Source: Trissonchulus latispiculum (lineage: Eukaryota; Nematoda; Enoplea; Enoplida; Ironidae). Taken from it: a DNA stretch of 64,000 nucleotides. Below the pieces are notes generated by a model. It had not been told where the DNA came from. It saw only the letters and a program-made list of their open reading frames with translations, and did no database searches. The DNA is taken from contig JASAND010015722.1 of NCBI GenBank assembly GCA_030248195.1, positions 1 through 64,000 of the forward strand, read 5' to 3'. Positions 43,561 through 55,329 of the stretch are shown piece by piece. The position numbers and the translations under genes are program-made. Within the stretch, counting starts at the first letter, position 1, and each line of letters opens with the position of its first letter.

Positions 43561-43790
43561 ATTTGGATCAAAATAATTTTGTGCAGCAGTCTGGGGAAGC
43601 GACGCCACATGTGGCGGAGCATTCGACTGGTACTGAGGTTGTGAAGGCCAGGAATCAGGCACAGAAAAATTTTGACCCAAAGTTTGGCCAAGTGGGGGCG
43701 GATTTTGACATGAGGCGAACCCTGCAGATTCGGGGTCTGAGGCCCATTTGACACAGTCGAAATTACAGTAGTAGTAAACCCACAACCCAC
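43556..43790 (-). pseudogene. gag-like relic, third fragment
   Basis: Minus-strand PPHVASLPQTAAQNYFDPNYYY and the VPDSWPSQPQYQS segment match the Pro/Gln/Tyr-rich part of the other two copies, with more substitutions. Only this part is present. Confidence 0.5.
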
Positions 43791-43797
43791 AAATGTT

Positions 43798-43827
43798 GAT
43801 AATCTGGACTTATGAGTCCAGATTATC
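43798..43827. repeat. perfect 13-bp stem-loop
   Basis: gataatctggact and agtccagattatc form a perfect 13-bp stem with loop tatg. It lies just outside the third gag-like fragment. Possibly a transposon tip; no function assigned. Confidence 0.6.
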
Positions 43828-43829
43828 CT

Positions 43830-45689
43830 GGTCACTCGACACCTGAGGGTACCACGGGCCGGCCACAGGAGAGAAAACAGCAAGGTTTGAAAGGGACTGT
43901 GGGGTGAAATTTAATATATAAGCCCTCAATTTTCAAATCGATTTCCCATATCTTGGGGTCCAGAGTCCTTTTGTGTCATCACAGGACATATTTATGACTC
44001 AAACATTATCTGATGTACCCTCCGCGACCCCTAAATGTTCCCCCCGAAAACTTTGGATCAGGAGTTGGGGGAGGTGGGGGTTGATTATGAACTTGAGGGA
44101 AGGGGAATGGGGCATATTGGTTTTGGAGGGCATACCCCCTCTCTGCACCTGCTTATTTCCCCCAAAAACTGGGAGTTAAAATTCTTGATTCAACATTTCA
44201 GCATAATGGGACTCGGAAAATTTGGCCCATAGAGTAATTAGATGGGAGGGGAGATGCCTGTGCTGCATGAATAACTCAATGGCACTTCTGCGCTTCGTAA
44301 ATAGTATTGGCTAACGTATATATAACTACGCTACAGCTGCTGCATCAGAGAATCGGGTTTTATAACAGACAGAGTAAGACTTGTTCAGCACGTTTCAGTG
44401 CTTTAACGACAGCACCTCGGGAAGGTTTTCTGTCACCGCTATCATTGTTTTCTGTTTTCTTTTTCTTTGTTTAAAGAAATCACAACAAATACAACACACA
44501 CCATTTACAAGACTGACAGCGTTAGATACACTACGCAAACCAACAATAAAAAATTTGCCATTATGAAACATCCTTATTGTACTCTCTTTCATTTTCCATA
44601 CTATACCGCTATATAGTTCTAATTCCAGGCAAATATCTGACATTACAGGTTGTCTGCATCCTAACACTTGAATTTAAAAGCATTGCCAGTTTCTTCGTTT
44701 CTGGCTCCAGGACACAGGAAACTTCCCGTAGAAAATAATAAAATTGTGCAAGACTCAACAGTTAGGGTGGCCCCACTAAACCGTCGTGGCTTGTAGACTG
44801 CTCCTGTGACTTTAGTTAAATCTACTCTGGAAGTCAGCTTTCCTTTCTATACAGTGCTAACAATCTTCATAGCTTCTGCATATACAACACTGAGCTGAAT
44901 GGCAGTACTTACAGACTCTCAAATTATCAACAAAGCTCTTCACAATTGAGTTGTTCTTCTCTCCAAAACGAACACTTTTATTCCGGCTACAGCTAGAATA
45001 CCTAAAGTGGGATTGTAGTATCTGTAGCGTGTGATATTGTTACGGTTGTTGAAAAACCTCTTCTTCTTCAAAGAAAAATCTTCAACTCTTTTGAAAGCGC
45101 AATATGCAAATAAGTTCACTATAAGGTATTTTAACTGCAGAATCGCTTTCCTTGACGTAGTTGTCAACGCTTAGCACTAATAAATATTGCATACTTTTTG
45201 GCACCATTGCTGCTCTGCTAGTGGGCGGAAGTATAGGGAAGAGCATAACCTGGACGGAGGAGCCAAGTTTATAGTCAGTTTAGGGAAAGTATGCTTTGAT
45301 CACTTACGCATTTGACTTTTACGTTTACCAAAACAAAATCACAAGCTCGAGCACAGTTGTAACATTAATAATTAATCTTGTCAATTTCATAATCTGTTGT
45401 TCATAGAAAATGAAAAATCGTATTTGGAGGTTAACAAAAGGTTGCGCCTCCTTTCATTGGAAGCAAACTCTTGCCCAAACATTTCCCCACTTGGAGGTGG
45501 ACAAGCAATTTATCAGGTTGCCGAAACCCTCTGTTCCCTTATATACACAGATATAATTATATTGCTTCATCCATTCTTATAAGTTGACGTTGAGTAGCTG
45601 TGGCAATAGCTTAATTGTGTCACAGTGCGCACAAAGATATAAAGTCTATCGTGAGCGAAATTGTTAGGTGATTGACATGTTCTCGTATG
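43830..45689. other. no gene supported
   Basis: A GC-richer piece at 43970-44230 contains plus-strand frames (43973-44179, 44035-44232) with PPKTLDQELGEVGVDYELEG, possibly another gag relic resembling that near 35.3 kb. The remainder is AT-rich with nothing recognisable. Confidence 0.3.
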
Positions 45690-46375
45690 TTATACATGGT
45701 CTACAGAGGAATAATGGCTTTTTTGGGGGCTGCTTTTACAAACATTGAGTTATTTCTAGTGGTTAAGTCAGTATATGTAAGCCGAAAACAATTTCTAAGG
45801 AAATCAGTTTATTCGAAATTACTGCCACATGTTAAGGACAATGTTGCTATACTCAATCGATACACCGTCCAAATGAGCATTTCTCCAGCGCTTATTAGTT
45901 GGAGTTAATGACCAAAGTTTGATCAAAAAGGTCAATTTGAAAAAACCGCGATTATTCTGTTTTGAACTTTTTCTCAAAACTGCCAACCGGATTCGAACGA
46001 TTTTTAGCACAATTTCAGCACTGGACGAAATTTTGCCTTGGTTTCGACTAAATATGTAGTTTCCAGTCTGGTGAAAACTCAATTAAACTTTGCAAAATTA
46101 ATTTATTGGATTATTGGATTTGGATTTTCTAAGCCATTAAGTGCCGCTTAATCCAAAAAACGTCACTTGGCCCACATGTTCTGCTTATGCTAGCACACAA
46201 AGAAATTTTGGCAGAGTCTGCAGAATTCAGAAATCGATTAATAGGAATAAAAATGGCACATCCGCGATTCGAAACCAGGTTATTGCAGGACAGCTTAATA
46301 TGTATGCTAGCAAATGTGCCGAATGTGGAAAAGATAACAGCATACATGCACTCTGAGAAACCAAACTAGAAAGAA
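45690..46375 (+). mobile_element. degenerate family 1 (TTAA) element copy
   Basis: Shares ctagtggttaagtcagtat, aaggaaatcagtttattcg, attactgccacatgttaagg, actcaatcgatacac and gtccaaatgagcat with 13600-13800, and aaaacgtcacttggcccaca with 14080-14100. Ends are eroded and no flanking TTAA can be assigned. It is the oldest of the three copies. Confidence 0.6.
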
Positions 46376-47779
46376 ATTTAACGTATTTAAATAACTTATA
46401 TTAGTAAGTTTAAAAATCATACAATACAGCGATAAATATACGCAATAACTAAGGCTGACCAGAATCGACCAGGTACTCTCAGCAGCATTTAAGCCGCAAG
46501 CACAAAACGTTGGAACCTTGGGATTCTGTGAACAAAAGATCTACTCATTGTTTAGGCCGGCTACTACTTGCGGGCCGCACCAAGGTTCTTCCGGGGATAC
46601 CTTGAAGACATCCTCCCATGGGCATTTACCGAGTCTGTGCAAGAGGCTTCCGCCTGCAAACAAAGCGCTGCCACGGGGACCTTCATTACGGTGAAAGTAA
46701 TGGACGCCTCGATAGTCTTGGAGAACACCTCGGATAATCCTGAGAGCAGTTATTCTGTGTCAGATTTCCTCCCCCAGCCAAAGCTTAAAAACACAACTCT
46801 TTAACACAACTAGCCTGAGGCGTCTGAAAAAAATCATTAACACTGAGTAGCTGAGTAACACTGGGCCGTAAACAACAATGTTAGCGAAAGTTTAAAAGTG
46901 TTGATGACGTTAAAGATACCTTTACTCAAATTATTGATGCAAAAAATACTAATTTTTATTGCATTGATTAGGAGACCATAAATTACTGAGATTGTTCAAA
47001 ACTTGATTAGTCGGTTCGTATTTTGTACTTGCCATTTAGGCAGCTATTTACTGACAGCATTTATCTATGAAAATAAGGTTTCAGTTGTGAAGTTAGCACC
47101 GACAGGAAAGATATAAATTATACTTGAGTTGCTAAGCCTAAGTGAATTAGTATTGCATTTCGACAAACGTTCAATGATTTTATATCACTCCTGTCTAGAT
47201 TCATAGGTCTGATTAGCTAATAGTTGTTATTTGCCATATTGGGTAGGTTCAAGTGCAGTTGTGGGTGTAAGTTGGTTGCGAAAGGTTGGGTAGTTATTGT
47301 TAGGCTCGAATTGGGGAAGATTATTGTGCGTTTTTGGGTTAGGTCACCTTTGTCGCACTGTCGGCTTCTGCCGGGCGTTTAGTTTGTTCTGTACTTTTGG
47401 TAAAGTTTACGTGTTTGGTTAAAATTAATGTTTTGTACTAATTTTGTCGTCAGGTTTTGCTCGAAACTCAATAAACCGTTGTAATCGTCAAATGACTCTT
47501 AGTTGGTCAGGATCCTCCATTTCTCCAGCATCACACACCACCTGTTGTTTAAGTCTTATCCTAGTAGTCCAAAGAGAAGGCAACAACATTTTACTAAGAT
47601 TCGTACAGTCAAATTTCACACAGTTTACAGTTCATAAGAATGTAATGATTAAACTTTGCCCAGCGCTTCGTACAGACATCCTTACCCTTAGCTTTCATCC
47701 TACACCTCCGTCACCTTCACACCTTATCACATATGTGGTAGTTTACGCTACCGCAAGCTACGGCTAACTGGTCTTTATC
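46376..47779. other. no gene seen
   Basis: AT-rich DNA with a GC-richer patch at 46555-46760. Open frames are short and unsupported. Confidence 0.35.
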
Positions 47780-48046
47780 ATTGTTACAAATATACCACGG
47801 TATAAAGGTTTACCCCAGGAGATATCTCCGTCCTGCCACAGGACATGGGGTGCCGGTCGGATTCTCAGCCGTAGAGCCAGGAGTGTCACCTCACATGATG
47901 ACTGCATCCGTGGAAGGGGGGGGCCGGCCCTTCTACACAAACTCCTGTTACCTTCCTACCGTAGTGGAACCCATTTACCGACCAGTTAAGGATGGATAGC
48001 TGGGTTGGCTAGAGTCGAGAAAGCTTTGGCCTCCGGGGATCGAACC
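47780..48046 (-). repeat. SINE-like fragment with B-box end
   Basis: On the minus strand 48046-48033 reads ggttcgatccccgg, an excellent pol III B box. A GC-rich body follows towards 47780. The A-box half is missing. It is similar in layout to the element at 7735-7898, so both may derive from tRNA-like SINEs, though the bodies are not obviously the same family. Confidence 0.4.
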
Positions 48047-48054
48047 ATATAACA

Positions 48055-49769
48055 TTACATGATATTGCCCATTGGAAGGAAATTCAGTAAATCGCTCGCT
48101 CGTATCGAAAGCATTACAAAAGCCACTTCTAAACCAACCAAAATAATAGCAGAAGTCTCCACTACAACTAGCGAAATAAGTGGAATTTTCATATGATTCA
48201 CAGCAGCTGATACTGGAACATTGAAAGCAGATTCTTTTTTACATCGGCGAATAAAAAAGTTTCTTCTTTGTATCACTTCTAGTACGTCTCCTGCAGAATC
48301 CATTGCGCCATATAATATTGAATTAAATTTTTTAACATAACCTGTGTTTTTGCGAAAAACAAACGACAGGTATCTGGGAACCCCAACGGGAATGAAACTG
48401 ACATTACAAAATTCTCTTGCTTTGTAAATGAACGATGCTTCTGATCCCACATAATAGACGAATCTGGTGGTTTTAGATGCCAGATGTAGGGCTTCTGCTG
48501 TTGTTTTCACAATTTTTGGAGGATTCTTTGTAAAAGCTGCTTGAAGCATTACAAAAACGGCTTCCGTTGAGTTTCTTACAATTTCAAAAAAGTAATGATG
48601 AACATTTTCCGTAACAACCTGAATTTGTTTTTGTTTGTCAGCCAGTTCTGCATAGGTTCGAAAACTGACTTGTGTATGTCCAGCGATGTAACTGGATTGC
48701 ACTTTAGAGCCATAAAATCCATTATACAACTCTTTTGCACTTTTGATGTGTAAAGACTGTGCATATAAATCAGATAATGCACAGTGCAGCGTGCGTATAA
48801 CTAAGTTATACGCACGCTGCATGCTGGGAGGCCTGACCCTAATCTAAGTTGCTGAAGCATACAGATTCCTGCATGCTTCAGCAGTGCGTACAGCAGAGCT
48901 CCAACCTAGACAGCTCTGCTGCACACCAAAAAATGGACCTCCCAGCCATGGCAAGCAATAATTTTGCTGCCACTTCATGTTCAAAATTTGTCTAAACTTA
49001 GCGGTCAGCTGCAACATAAATGAGTAAGGTTTCATCAATTAAGGATATGTTTAATCGTTGTATAAGTACTTTACAACACACCTTAGCGTTGTTCACTAAT
49101 TTCTACTGCGTACGTCGTATGGGAAGCCCTCGTGCGTGGCACTCGTGCGCTTCGCGCACTCGTGCCCCACACTCGGAGCTTCCCACACGGCGTGCGTATA
49201 AATCAGTGAATGCACGCTAAGGTGTGCTATAAAGTATACATAATAAACAGGTTTACCAAGAGAAACGCGCAATCCATTGTTGTAAACTGAGATTCTAGTA
49301 TAGTTAGTTTTCTCAAAATTTTGACGACACAGCATGAAGTTAAAACTACCAGAAGCATCAGCCAGCATGTATAGTCAAACGGATTCAATGGATTAAAGCT
49401 ATTTTCATGGAAACGAACAGCGGCTTTCACAATAAATCCAGATCTAGTTTCAATAATGGGGTGACTAAAATCTGCCAAGGGCAGTAGATATGGAATGCTA
49501 CTGTAAGTCAATGTGGCAAGAGCGTCAACTTCATTTCTGTGCATCATACCGAAAGCGCCGTGGATATTATTTTGCTGGTCGAAAAAGATATACTCGTTTT
49601 CTTCTGGCAAATGAAAATTGATGGTGTAGTTGAGTAAACTTGCTACAAACTGGAAAAACTCGTAGTTTATACCACCAATTTTGATGTTAGTGTTCCCATG
49701 TCCTTTATTGATCACCCATGGATGAACTATAGGTGCACTAACCCTTAATACTTTTTCACTACAAGACAT
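48055..49769 (-). pseudogene. ionotropic receptor-like copy B, split by an insertion
   Basis: The 5' half (49769-49241) encodes MSCSEKVLRVSAPIVHPWV through the first lobe, M1 and the start of the M3-like helix (LLVNLFI). The 3' half (48720-48055) resumes at GFYGSKVQSSYIAGHT and runs through the second lobe and M4. In copy A these are contiguous (LFIVGFYGSKVQ). About 520 bp of unrelated, hairpin-rich DNA (48721-49240) lies between, replacing only the Val codon region. The C-terminus diverges after the M4 helix. Coding on both sides is otherwise open, so the insertion is the inactivating event and is probably recent. Confidence 0.75.
48721..49240. mobile_element. hairpin-rich insertion in receptor copy B
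   Basis: Contains a perfect 18-bp-arm palindrome at 48785-48821 (gcagcgtgcgtataact and complement), then a three-way junction fold. Its closing stem pairs gctgggaggcc (48823-48833) with ggacctcccagc (48935-48946) and encloses two perfect 10-bp hairpins (48851-48882 and 48891-48921). The right third (about 49064-49237) is a foldback MITE with arms from ctttacaacacaccttagcg to the mirror copy, centred on gtgcgcttcgcgcac. tgcatataaatcag near 48754 and tgcgtataaatcag near 49194 are direct-repeat traces, so two related elements may be fused. Confidence 0.6.
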
Positions 49770-49829
49770 AAATGGTTGAAAATGCAAATTGTTCTTGGTA
49801 TATGACGCTGATTGTTGAGCGATCTTGAT

Positions 49830-49905
49830 TTTCATGTAAGTGAACAGCGGCCTTCACAATAAAGCCAGATCTAGTTTTAATGATGGAGTGACTAAACCCT
49901 GCCAA
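49830..49905 (-). pseudogene. short receptor first-lobe relic
   Basis: Matches the codons for DFSHPIIETRTGFIVKAAV (gtgactaaa, tctagtttt, aataaagccagatc on +). Only about 75 bp survive, immediately upstream of copy B. Confidence 0.55.
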
Positions 49906-51782
49906 TAACAGCTTAAACATGAATTAATAGAAATAAAATTAATAGGTTAAATATTAATGGTTCACTCAGTCGCTGCAACTATTAGTTTAGCGGAAAAGTT
50001 TAGTAAAGTGGCATAGCTTTATAAAGCTAATTGTTTTCATTATTTGGATTCCATCATTTGGCTTTTTAGCAAAATTTAGTGACTGCAAACCGATTCGGCT
50101 TGCTCAATTAGCTGAACAGACTTTGCAAACATCGGTATACTTAAACAGCAACGGAATCTTCAATCATATTTCATCCTGTGTTTGAAATTTAACTAGAATT
50201 ATTAACCAAGCTAGTCCTCAGAAGTCGAAGCTATGACAAGTAAGTTTAACGTTTAGAAAACTTTGGGTGTCTGACAGAATCCTCAAACAGCTGGAAAATT
50301 CTTAGTGGAAACACTCAAATATTTGACTCCGGCTGGAGCTCAATATAAAGTTCCAGTTGGAACTTTAACCAATTTGCTAATAGGAGACACTTTTGAAAAA
50401 TTCTGGTTTGACAAAAATCTGTGTACACAGTATTAAAATAAATCCAGATGGAAAGTATTAAGAAAAGAATGTATAAAGACAGCAAAAACACAAGAATATT
50501 ACTTTTGCACAAATCCAATATCTAGAAAGAAAAATTATAAGGCATGCGCCGGCAGCACGGAATCAAAGTGCGATATACCTTAAAGAAAACTTTACCTGAA
50601 AGAATACCTGATTTGACCACTTACAAAACTCAGTCGGGCAAGTTTTCATAATTTCTCTGAAGTTTAAGATATGTGCAGTAGCGTATCCAGGATTTTGAAA
50701 GGGAACCTTTGCTTAGCCAAATTTTTTGTTGTCGCAAAACGTTTTTTTGGAAGCGGAAAGGAGGTATCTCCCAACAACGAACATAAAGATCATCGTTTCC
50801 TGATAGTAATCTTTTCTCCTCCATTTTAAGGAAGAACATATAATCCAGAGCATATAAGTAAAATATATAAGCACTGCAGGTGGAACGGAATTTCGTGGAG
50901 CGGGATATATAAAATCTGGCTGCGTATTATTACACAGTGGTAAAATTTTGCGGGTATCTTGTGGGCATTACTTGTCCGTGGTGCAGTAGGCTGGGAACGG
51001 GGTCGGTACCCGTCAGCTGGCCGCGGCGCGGAGCAGGTAGCAAAAATTCGACCCGTGACAAACACTGGGGCGGGTACAATCTCCGCCTGCTGTAATTCCA
51101 GAGCCCGCTAGAGAAATGCACGCCCAGGGAAACAAAATTGTGCGGGTCTGCCCTCAACGAGCCCAATTTGGAATTTACGTAACTCTTCTGACGTTATTAA
51201 CCGCCTTGCAATTAGTGGCAGCTACTGCGAGAAGCTGATGTGTGACCACTTTGGGCAACTCTACAAGATCAACTCATAATTGACATAAGATGGCTCTATT
51301 GCGTAGCTTGAAACTAGTTTTTTTAATATTTTGATCACAGTTGCGAGTTGCTACACATTTAAAACATGTTTTGACCTTTAATGAAAGTTTTCCATAATGG
51401 TGGAGGTTACATGTGGACGGTGTTATAAAATGTATTTGGAGCTAATATAAAACTTGCATCGGCTTATTTCCCAAAGTCAAATTAATTTTGTTGATGTGTT
51501 TTCGGGCGCGGTATGGATGTCACAATTGAGATCAGTAAATAGTGTTCTCTGTCAACTTACCAGACACCCGGACCTGATATGGCAGGTTCAGGTGTCTAGC
51601 ATATATTCGACAGTATTAAGATAACATAGCTATACTGTGGAAATGGTTAGCAAAAGAAGAACCACACGGTGAAAACAGTACAAGGCGTTCGTGCTGTTTG
51701 ACCTATAGTTAATCCATTGGTTTAAAAATAGTAGTGGCAGTAGAATGCCTAATGTCCCTGAATCCACAAAATTTCTTGATCA
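49906..51782. other. no gene; contains GC-rich repeat
   Basis: 50664-50700 has cagtagcgtatccaggatttt, like the termini of the MITE at 28412-29149, but the partner end was not found. 50936-51165 is a GC-rich island with dispersed GCGGGT/ACCCGC motifs, probably a short MITE. 51571-51600 is a near-perfect hairpin (agacacccggacctg/caggttcaggtgtct). Confidence 0.35.
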
Positions 51783-52437
51783 AGTACGTTGATTCATTGC
51801 TACTTTCCAAATCCTTTCAAATATAGTTTCTAAACCAAGCAACAATGCAGATAAGGCGGACAGGGCAATAAGTGAAATAAGTGGAATTTTCATGTGATTC
51901 ACTGTGGCGGATACTGGAACATTAAAAGCAGACTCCTTTAGGCATCTCCGAGTAGAAAGCTGTCTTCTTTGCATCACTTGGAGTAAATCACCGATCACCA
52001 GCAGCGCCCATTACACAATATAATACAGCATTAAACTTATTGACATAACCAGAATTTTTGCGAAATACAAAGGAAAAATAACTAGGGGCACCGACTGGAA
52101 CGAAACTGACATTACAAAACTTTCTCGCCTTCTTAATGAACGATGCTTCGGAACCAGCGTAGTAGGTGAATTTGGTAGTTGTTGAAACTAGATGTATTGC
52201 TTCCGTTGTGGTTTTCACAAGTTTCAGGGGATTTTTCTGGAAAGCAGCTCGAAGCTTTACGTAGACGGCTTCCGTGGAGTTTCTCACCATCTGGAAGAAA
52301 TATCGATGAAGGTTAAAGGTTAAACTCATAGTTTATACCACCGATCTTTATACTGGTATTCCCACGTTCTTTATTAATAATCACCCATGGATATTCTATC
52401 GGGGCGCTTACCCTAATTACTTGCTTATTGCCAGTCA
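51783..52437 (-). pseudogene. ionotropic receptor-like copy C, internally deleted
   Basis: Starts MTGNKQVIRVSAPIEYPWV at 52437, runs to IGGINYEF at about 52325, then jumps directly to HRYFFQMVRNSTEAV of the second lobe. About 185 residues (rest of lobe 1, M1, M3-like helix) are gone. A frameshift near 51990 (GAAGDR then IGDLLQVMQRRQ) separates the lobe from the M4 part (51998-51783). The conserved Cys pair is kept. Clearly non-functional. Confidence 0.75.
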
Positions 52438-52539
52438 TTGAAGATGAAGGACATGGATTAAGGTTTTTCGTAATAGCTGAACGAAGCTGAGAACAAATAT
52501 CCTAAAATCAAATGAATAAACTTTTACAAAACCTTTTAG

Positions 52540-52900
52540 AGCCGTATATGGATTGAAGCTATAGAACTGCGGGTTCCACAATAAGCAGACCGAGTTCCAG
52601 TCTCAAGAGTGCCTAAACTCCACCACAAAGAACATTGTAAGTAAAAAATGCCAGAGCTTCAACTTCGTCTCTGTGCATCATTCCGCAAGTCCGTGAATAT
52701 AATTTTGCTGGTCAAAAGAGATATGCTCATTTCCTTCTTCCCAACGGAAATTGTTGGCGTAGTTGAGTGAACTTGCTGTAAACTGGAAGAAGTCAAAAAT
52801 TTATAACGTTTAATTTTGACGCCATTGACGCCACATTAATAGCCCATGAAAAGTCCATGGACGCACTCAACCTAATAACGTGATCATAGCAAGCTATTAA
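52540..52900 (-). pseudogene. receptor first-lobe relic D
   Basis: Recognisable codon blocks for the RNEVDAL, FDQQN, ASLLNY-like and PWV segments (cttcaacttcgtctctgtgc, ttttgctggtcaaaagagat, agttgagtgaacttgctgt on +) are broken by many indels. It lies upstream of copy C in the same orientation. Confidence 0.55.
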
Positions 52901-53299
52901 GAGCGAAGACTAAAAAAATTGGATATTGAAGCTAAAGTAATCAATCCGAAGCAATGAGATAAAACTGCCAGGATTTTCTAAAAAACTTATATTGACAATA
53001 TGATAATGTGTTCTGCCAGAATAAGTGATGTATTCGAAAATAGACCGGAAGCTTAACATGAGACGCAGAAGACAGAAAAATGATACTGATGAAATGGAAT
53101 TGAATAGAGAAATGTAAGAGCCTTCTCGAAGCAAAGTGCCAGCAGCATCAAACTCCTGAAAAATAATTTTAAACTTATCAAGAGAAATAATGAACCTTAG
53201 TGTGCCAGGTCGCTGGCTAAGCATTTTGCACCTTAGGGTGACGATTATCACATTGTGATGCCTAATGCAGCAAACAACTGCTACAAACGCACAATTAAT

Positions 53300-53410
53300 T
53301 TGAGTAATCTATGATTCTAGTGTGGTTGGTTTTCGTATTAAATGTTCACGACGATGCAGCGTGAAACGAAAACTACCGAAAGGAGAAACCATCAGGGCTA
53401 GTCAGGCGGG
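53300..53410 (-). pseudogene. receptor M1-region relic
   Basis: gattctagtgtggttggttttcg and the following 80 bp resemble the region after M1 in copy A (ttctagtgtagttgattttcg). It lies upstream of relic D rather than downstream, so it must come from yet another copy. Confidence 0.4.
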
Positions 53411-55329
53411 CACAAGCGGACACCCAAGACCGTTCATGGAGTAGTCATGTCAAGGTCAAACATAGTAGATCTTCGTGATACGTTGTATCCTTCCCCCATA
53501 CCTCGTTTAAGTGCGCAAAATTCTAAGCGGTGAACGTATATTTTGTACATCTGGGTGTTAAACATACAACTTAGACCTAAATCTATACAGCTTAGACTTA
53601 GATCACGCACAATTATAGTGAGAGAGGCCTCCTTTTGGGCCGCGTGTCCAGACAGGCACACTAGGAGACAGGGCCAAATTGGAAAACGGATGGCTTCGCT
53701 ATAAGCCACATAGTAAAGCTTAGCTTTCCTGTATAGAGACTGGCGCTTGACATTATGCATGAAACTTTAGACATTTTGTGAATACTTCTGACTTTGTCTC
53801 GATATTATGTCTGCCGAACCTTAGATTCATTACCGCATAAAATGGTCATAATATGACAGAAGCAATGGGTCTACTGAACCAGTATGAAACCTCTAACAGA
53901 GTTGGTTTATTTATTCACAGGAGGGCATTTTGTGAACGGTTGAAAGGTCAGGAGGGCAATAGATTAATAAATAATTATCTTTGGCAGTGCCTTATTTTGG
54001 ATTTACGCAGACACCACAAACCATCTTTTATTTTTATTTTAGGGACATTTTATTCATTTAGACCTTTTATTCATTTGAGATATTGTGGTAAATTGACTAC
54101 TTTTGTCTACTTTTGTCCTATAAGAAAACAAACTACAGCTCCAATTCAAGGGAATTACGCTTCGACGGCATTTCACAGTGCATCATTATGGGGTACTGTG
54201 TTATGATGTTAGCAGTGAATGCGAATGTAAAATGCGTGACTTCGATAACCTGTTTCCATTTACCATCTTCTACCAATCCTGGAAGACTGGTAATGAAACT
54301 AGCCGCTTGTACTGTGAAATAGTTGCTGGTATCACTGTGAAAACATCTTGCGAATTGCTGGATAATCTCGCTGGAATTTGAAAGTTTGGAATGAATTACA
54401 ACAAAAGCGTAGTCTCCAATGCGACATGGACTATGGATAGTGGATTTGTGCGTCTATCAAAACATTTTGAGTATAGCGAGTATCCGCAGATTAGACATAT
54501 GAAAACCTAGCCAGGTGGATTCCATTTATTTCGAGCACTTTTTCAGTAGCTTCGCAAGGTGGCCCCTTAGAGTCCAGTTTATATAAAACTTTCTAAATGT
54601 AATACTAATTAGCTGCTTGCTGCAGACAGAGCACGAAAATTTGGCTGGAATTGCAGCTATATTGGTTCTGTGGAACTAGCTATAATGGTGCACTCAATGT
54701 GCGTTACCAATTAGCAGGAAAAGGGCTTCTGTGTTTTTAGGTGTATAGACGCAGTGTATTATAAGATGGTAGACGGAACCTTTGTGTTCTACATCTGTGC
54801 TTACCCAAAACAAAAGTTTTCAAACTTCGTTTCAAGAATATCGGATTAATTCCTACCGTTGCATTCGTGCTATAGTACAACGGCAGAAGATATATGGCAG
54901 GATTGAAAATAACAAACTGTATTGAAATGTCATGAACCTGGAGTGACTGTTTTCTAAATACATGCTTAGTGCCATATGGTAAACCATATACCATCGTTGA
55001 TTAAACATATAGTTGACTAACCATTTGTTAACGAAATTTAGTGATGTTTTGATTTTATAATTGTTTCTTCTGGTGCCCATTATCCTTTATTGAAATAGTC
55101 AACTGTTTAAATTATTATACTCCTGTGCATTTTGTTTAAAGTAAACTTGCGGTACTTAAAATAGACTGCCGTCTTCGTTCGTTTGTTGGCCAGGGTAAGG
55201 ATTCGGGAAAGTCAGTCATGCACACGCTCCAGAACCTAAAGTCTTTGTCTTTAATTTTATTCAACAAGCATCATTTCTACACAGGAATAACAGTATATTG
55301 TGCGTGAATTCGTTTATTAACAAAATTCA
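53411..55329. other. no gene seen
   Basis: AT-rich intergenic DNA. Open frames at 53853-54206 and 53434-53760 show no domain and no homologue inside the window. Confidence 0.35.

Noticed and set aside
43798..43827. Rho-independent terminator
   Set aside because: A perfect stem, but there is no U tract and the context is eukaryotic repeat DNA.
52910..53251. 113-residue minus-strand frame as a receptor C-terminus
   Set aside because: KFKIIFQEFDAAGTLL faintly recalls KFNFALYGLMDAAGDV, but the rest does not align and spacing is wrong; not strong enough.
53853..54206. 117-residue plus-strand frame
   Set aside because: AT-rich, overlapping other frames, with no motif or paralogue in the window.
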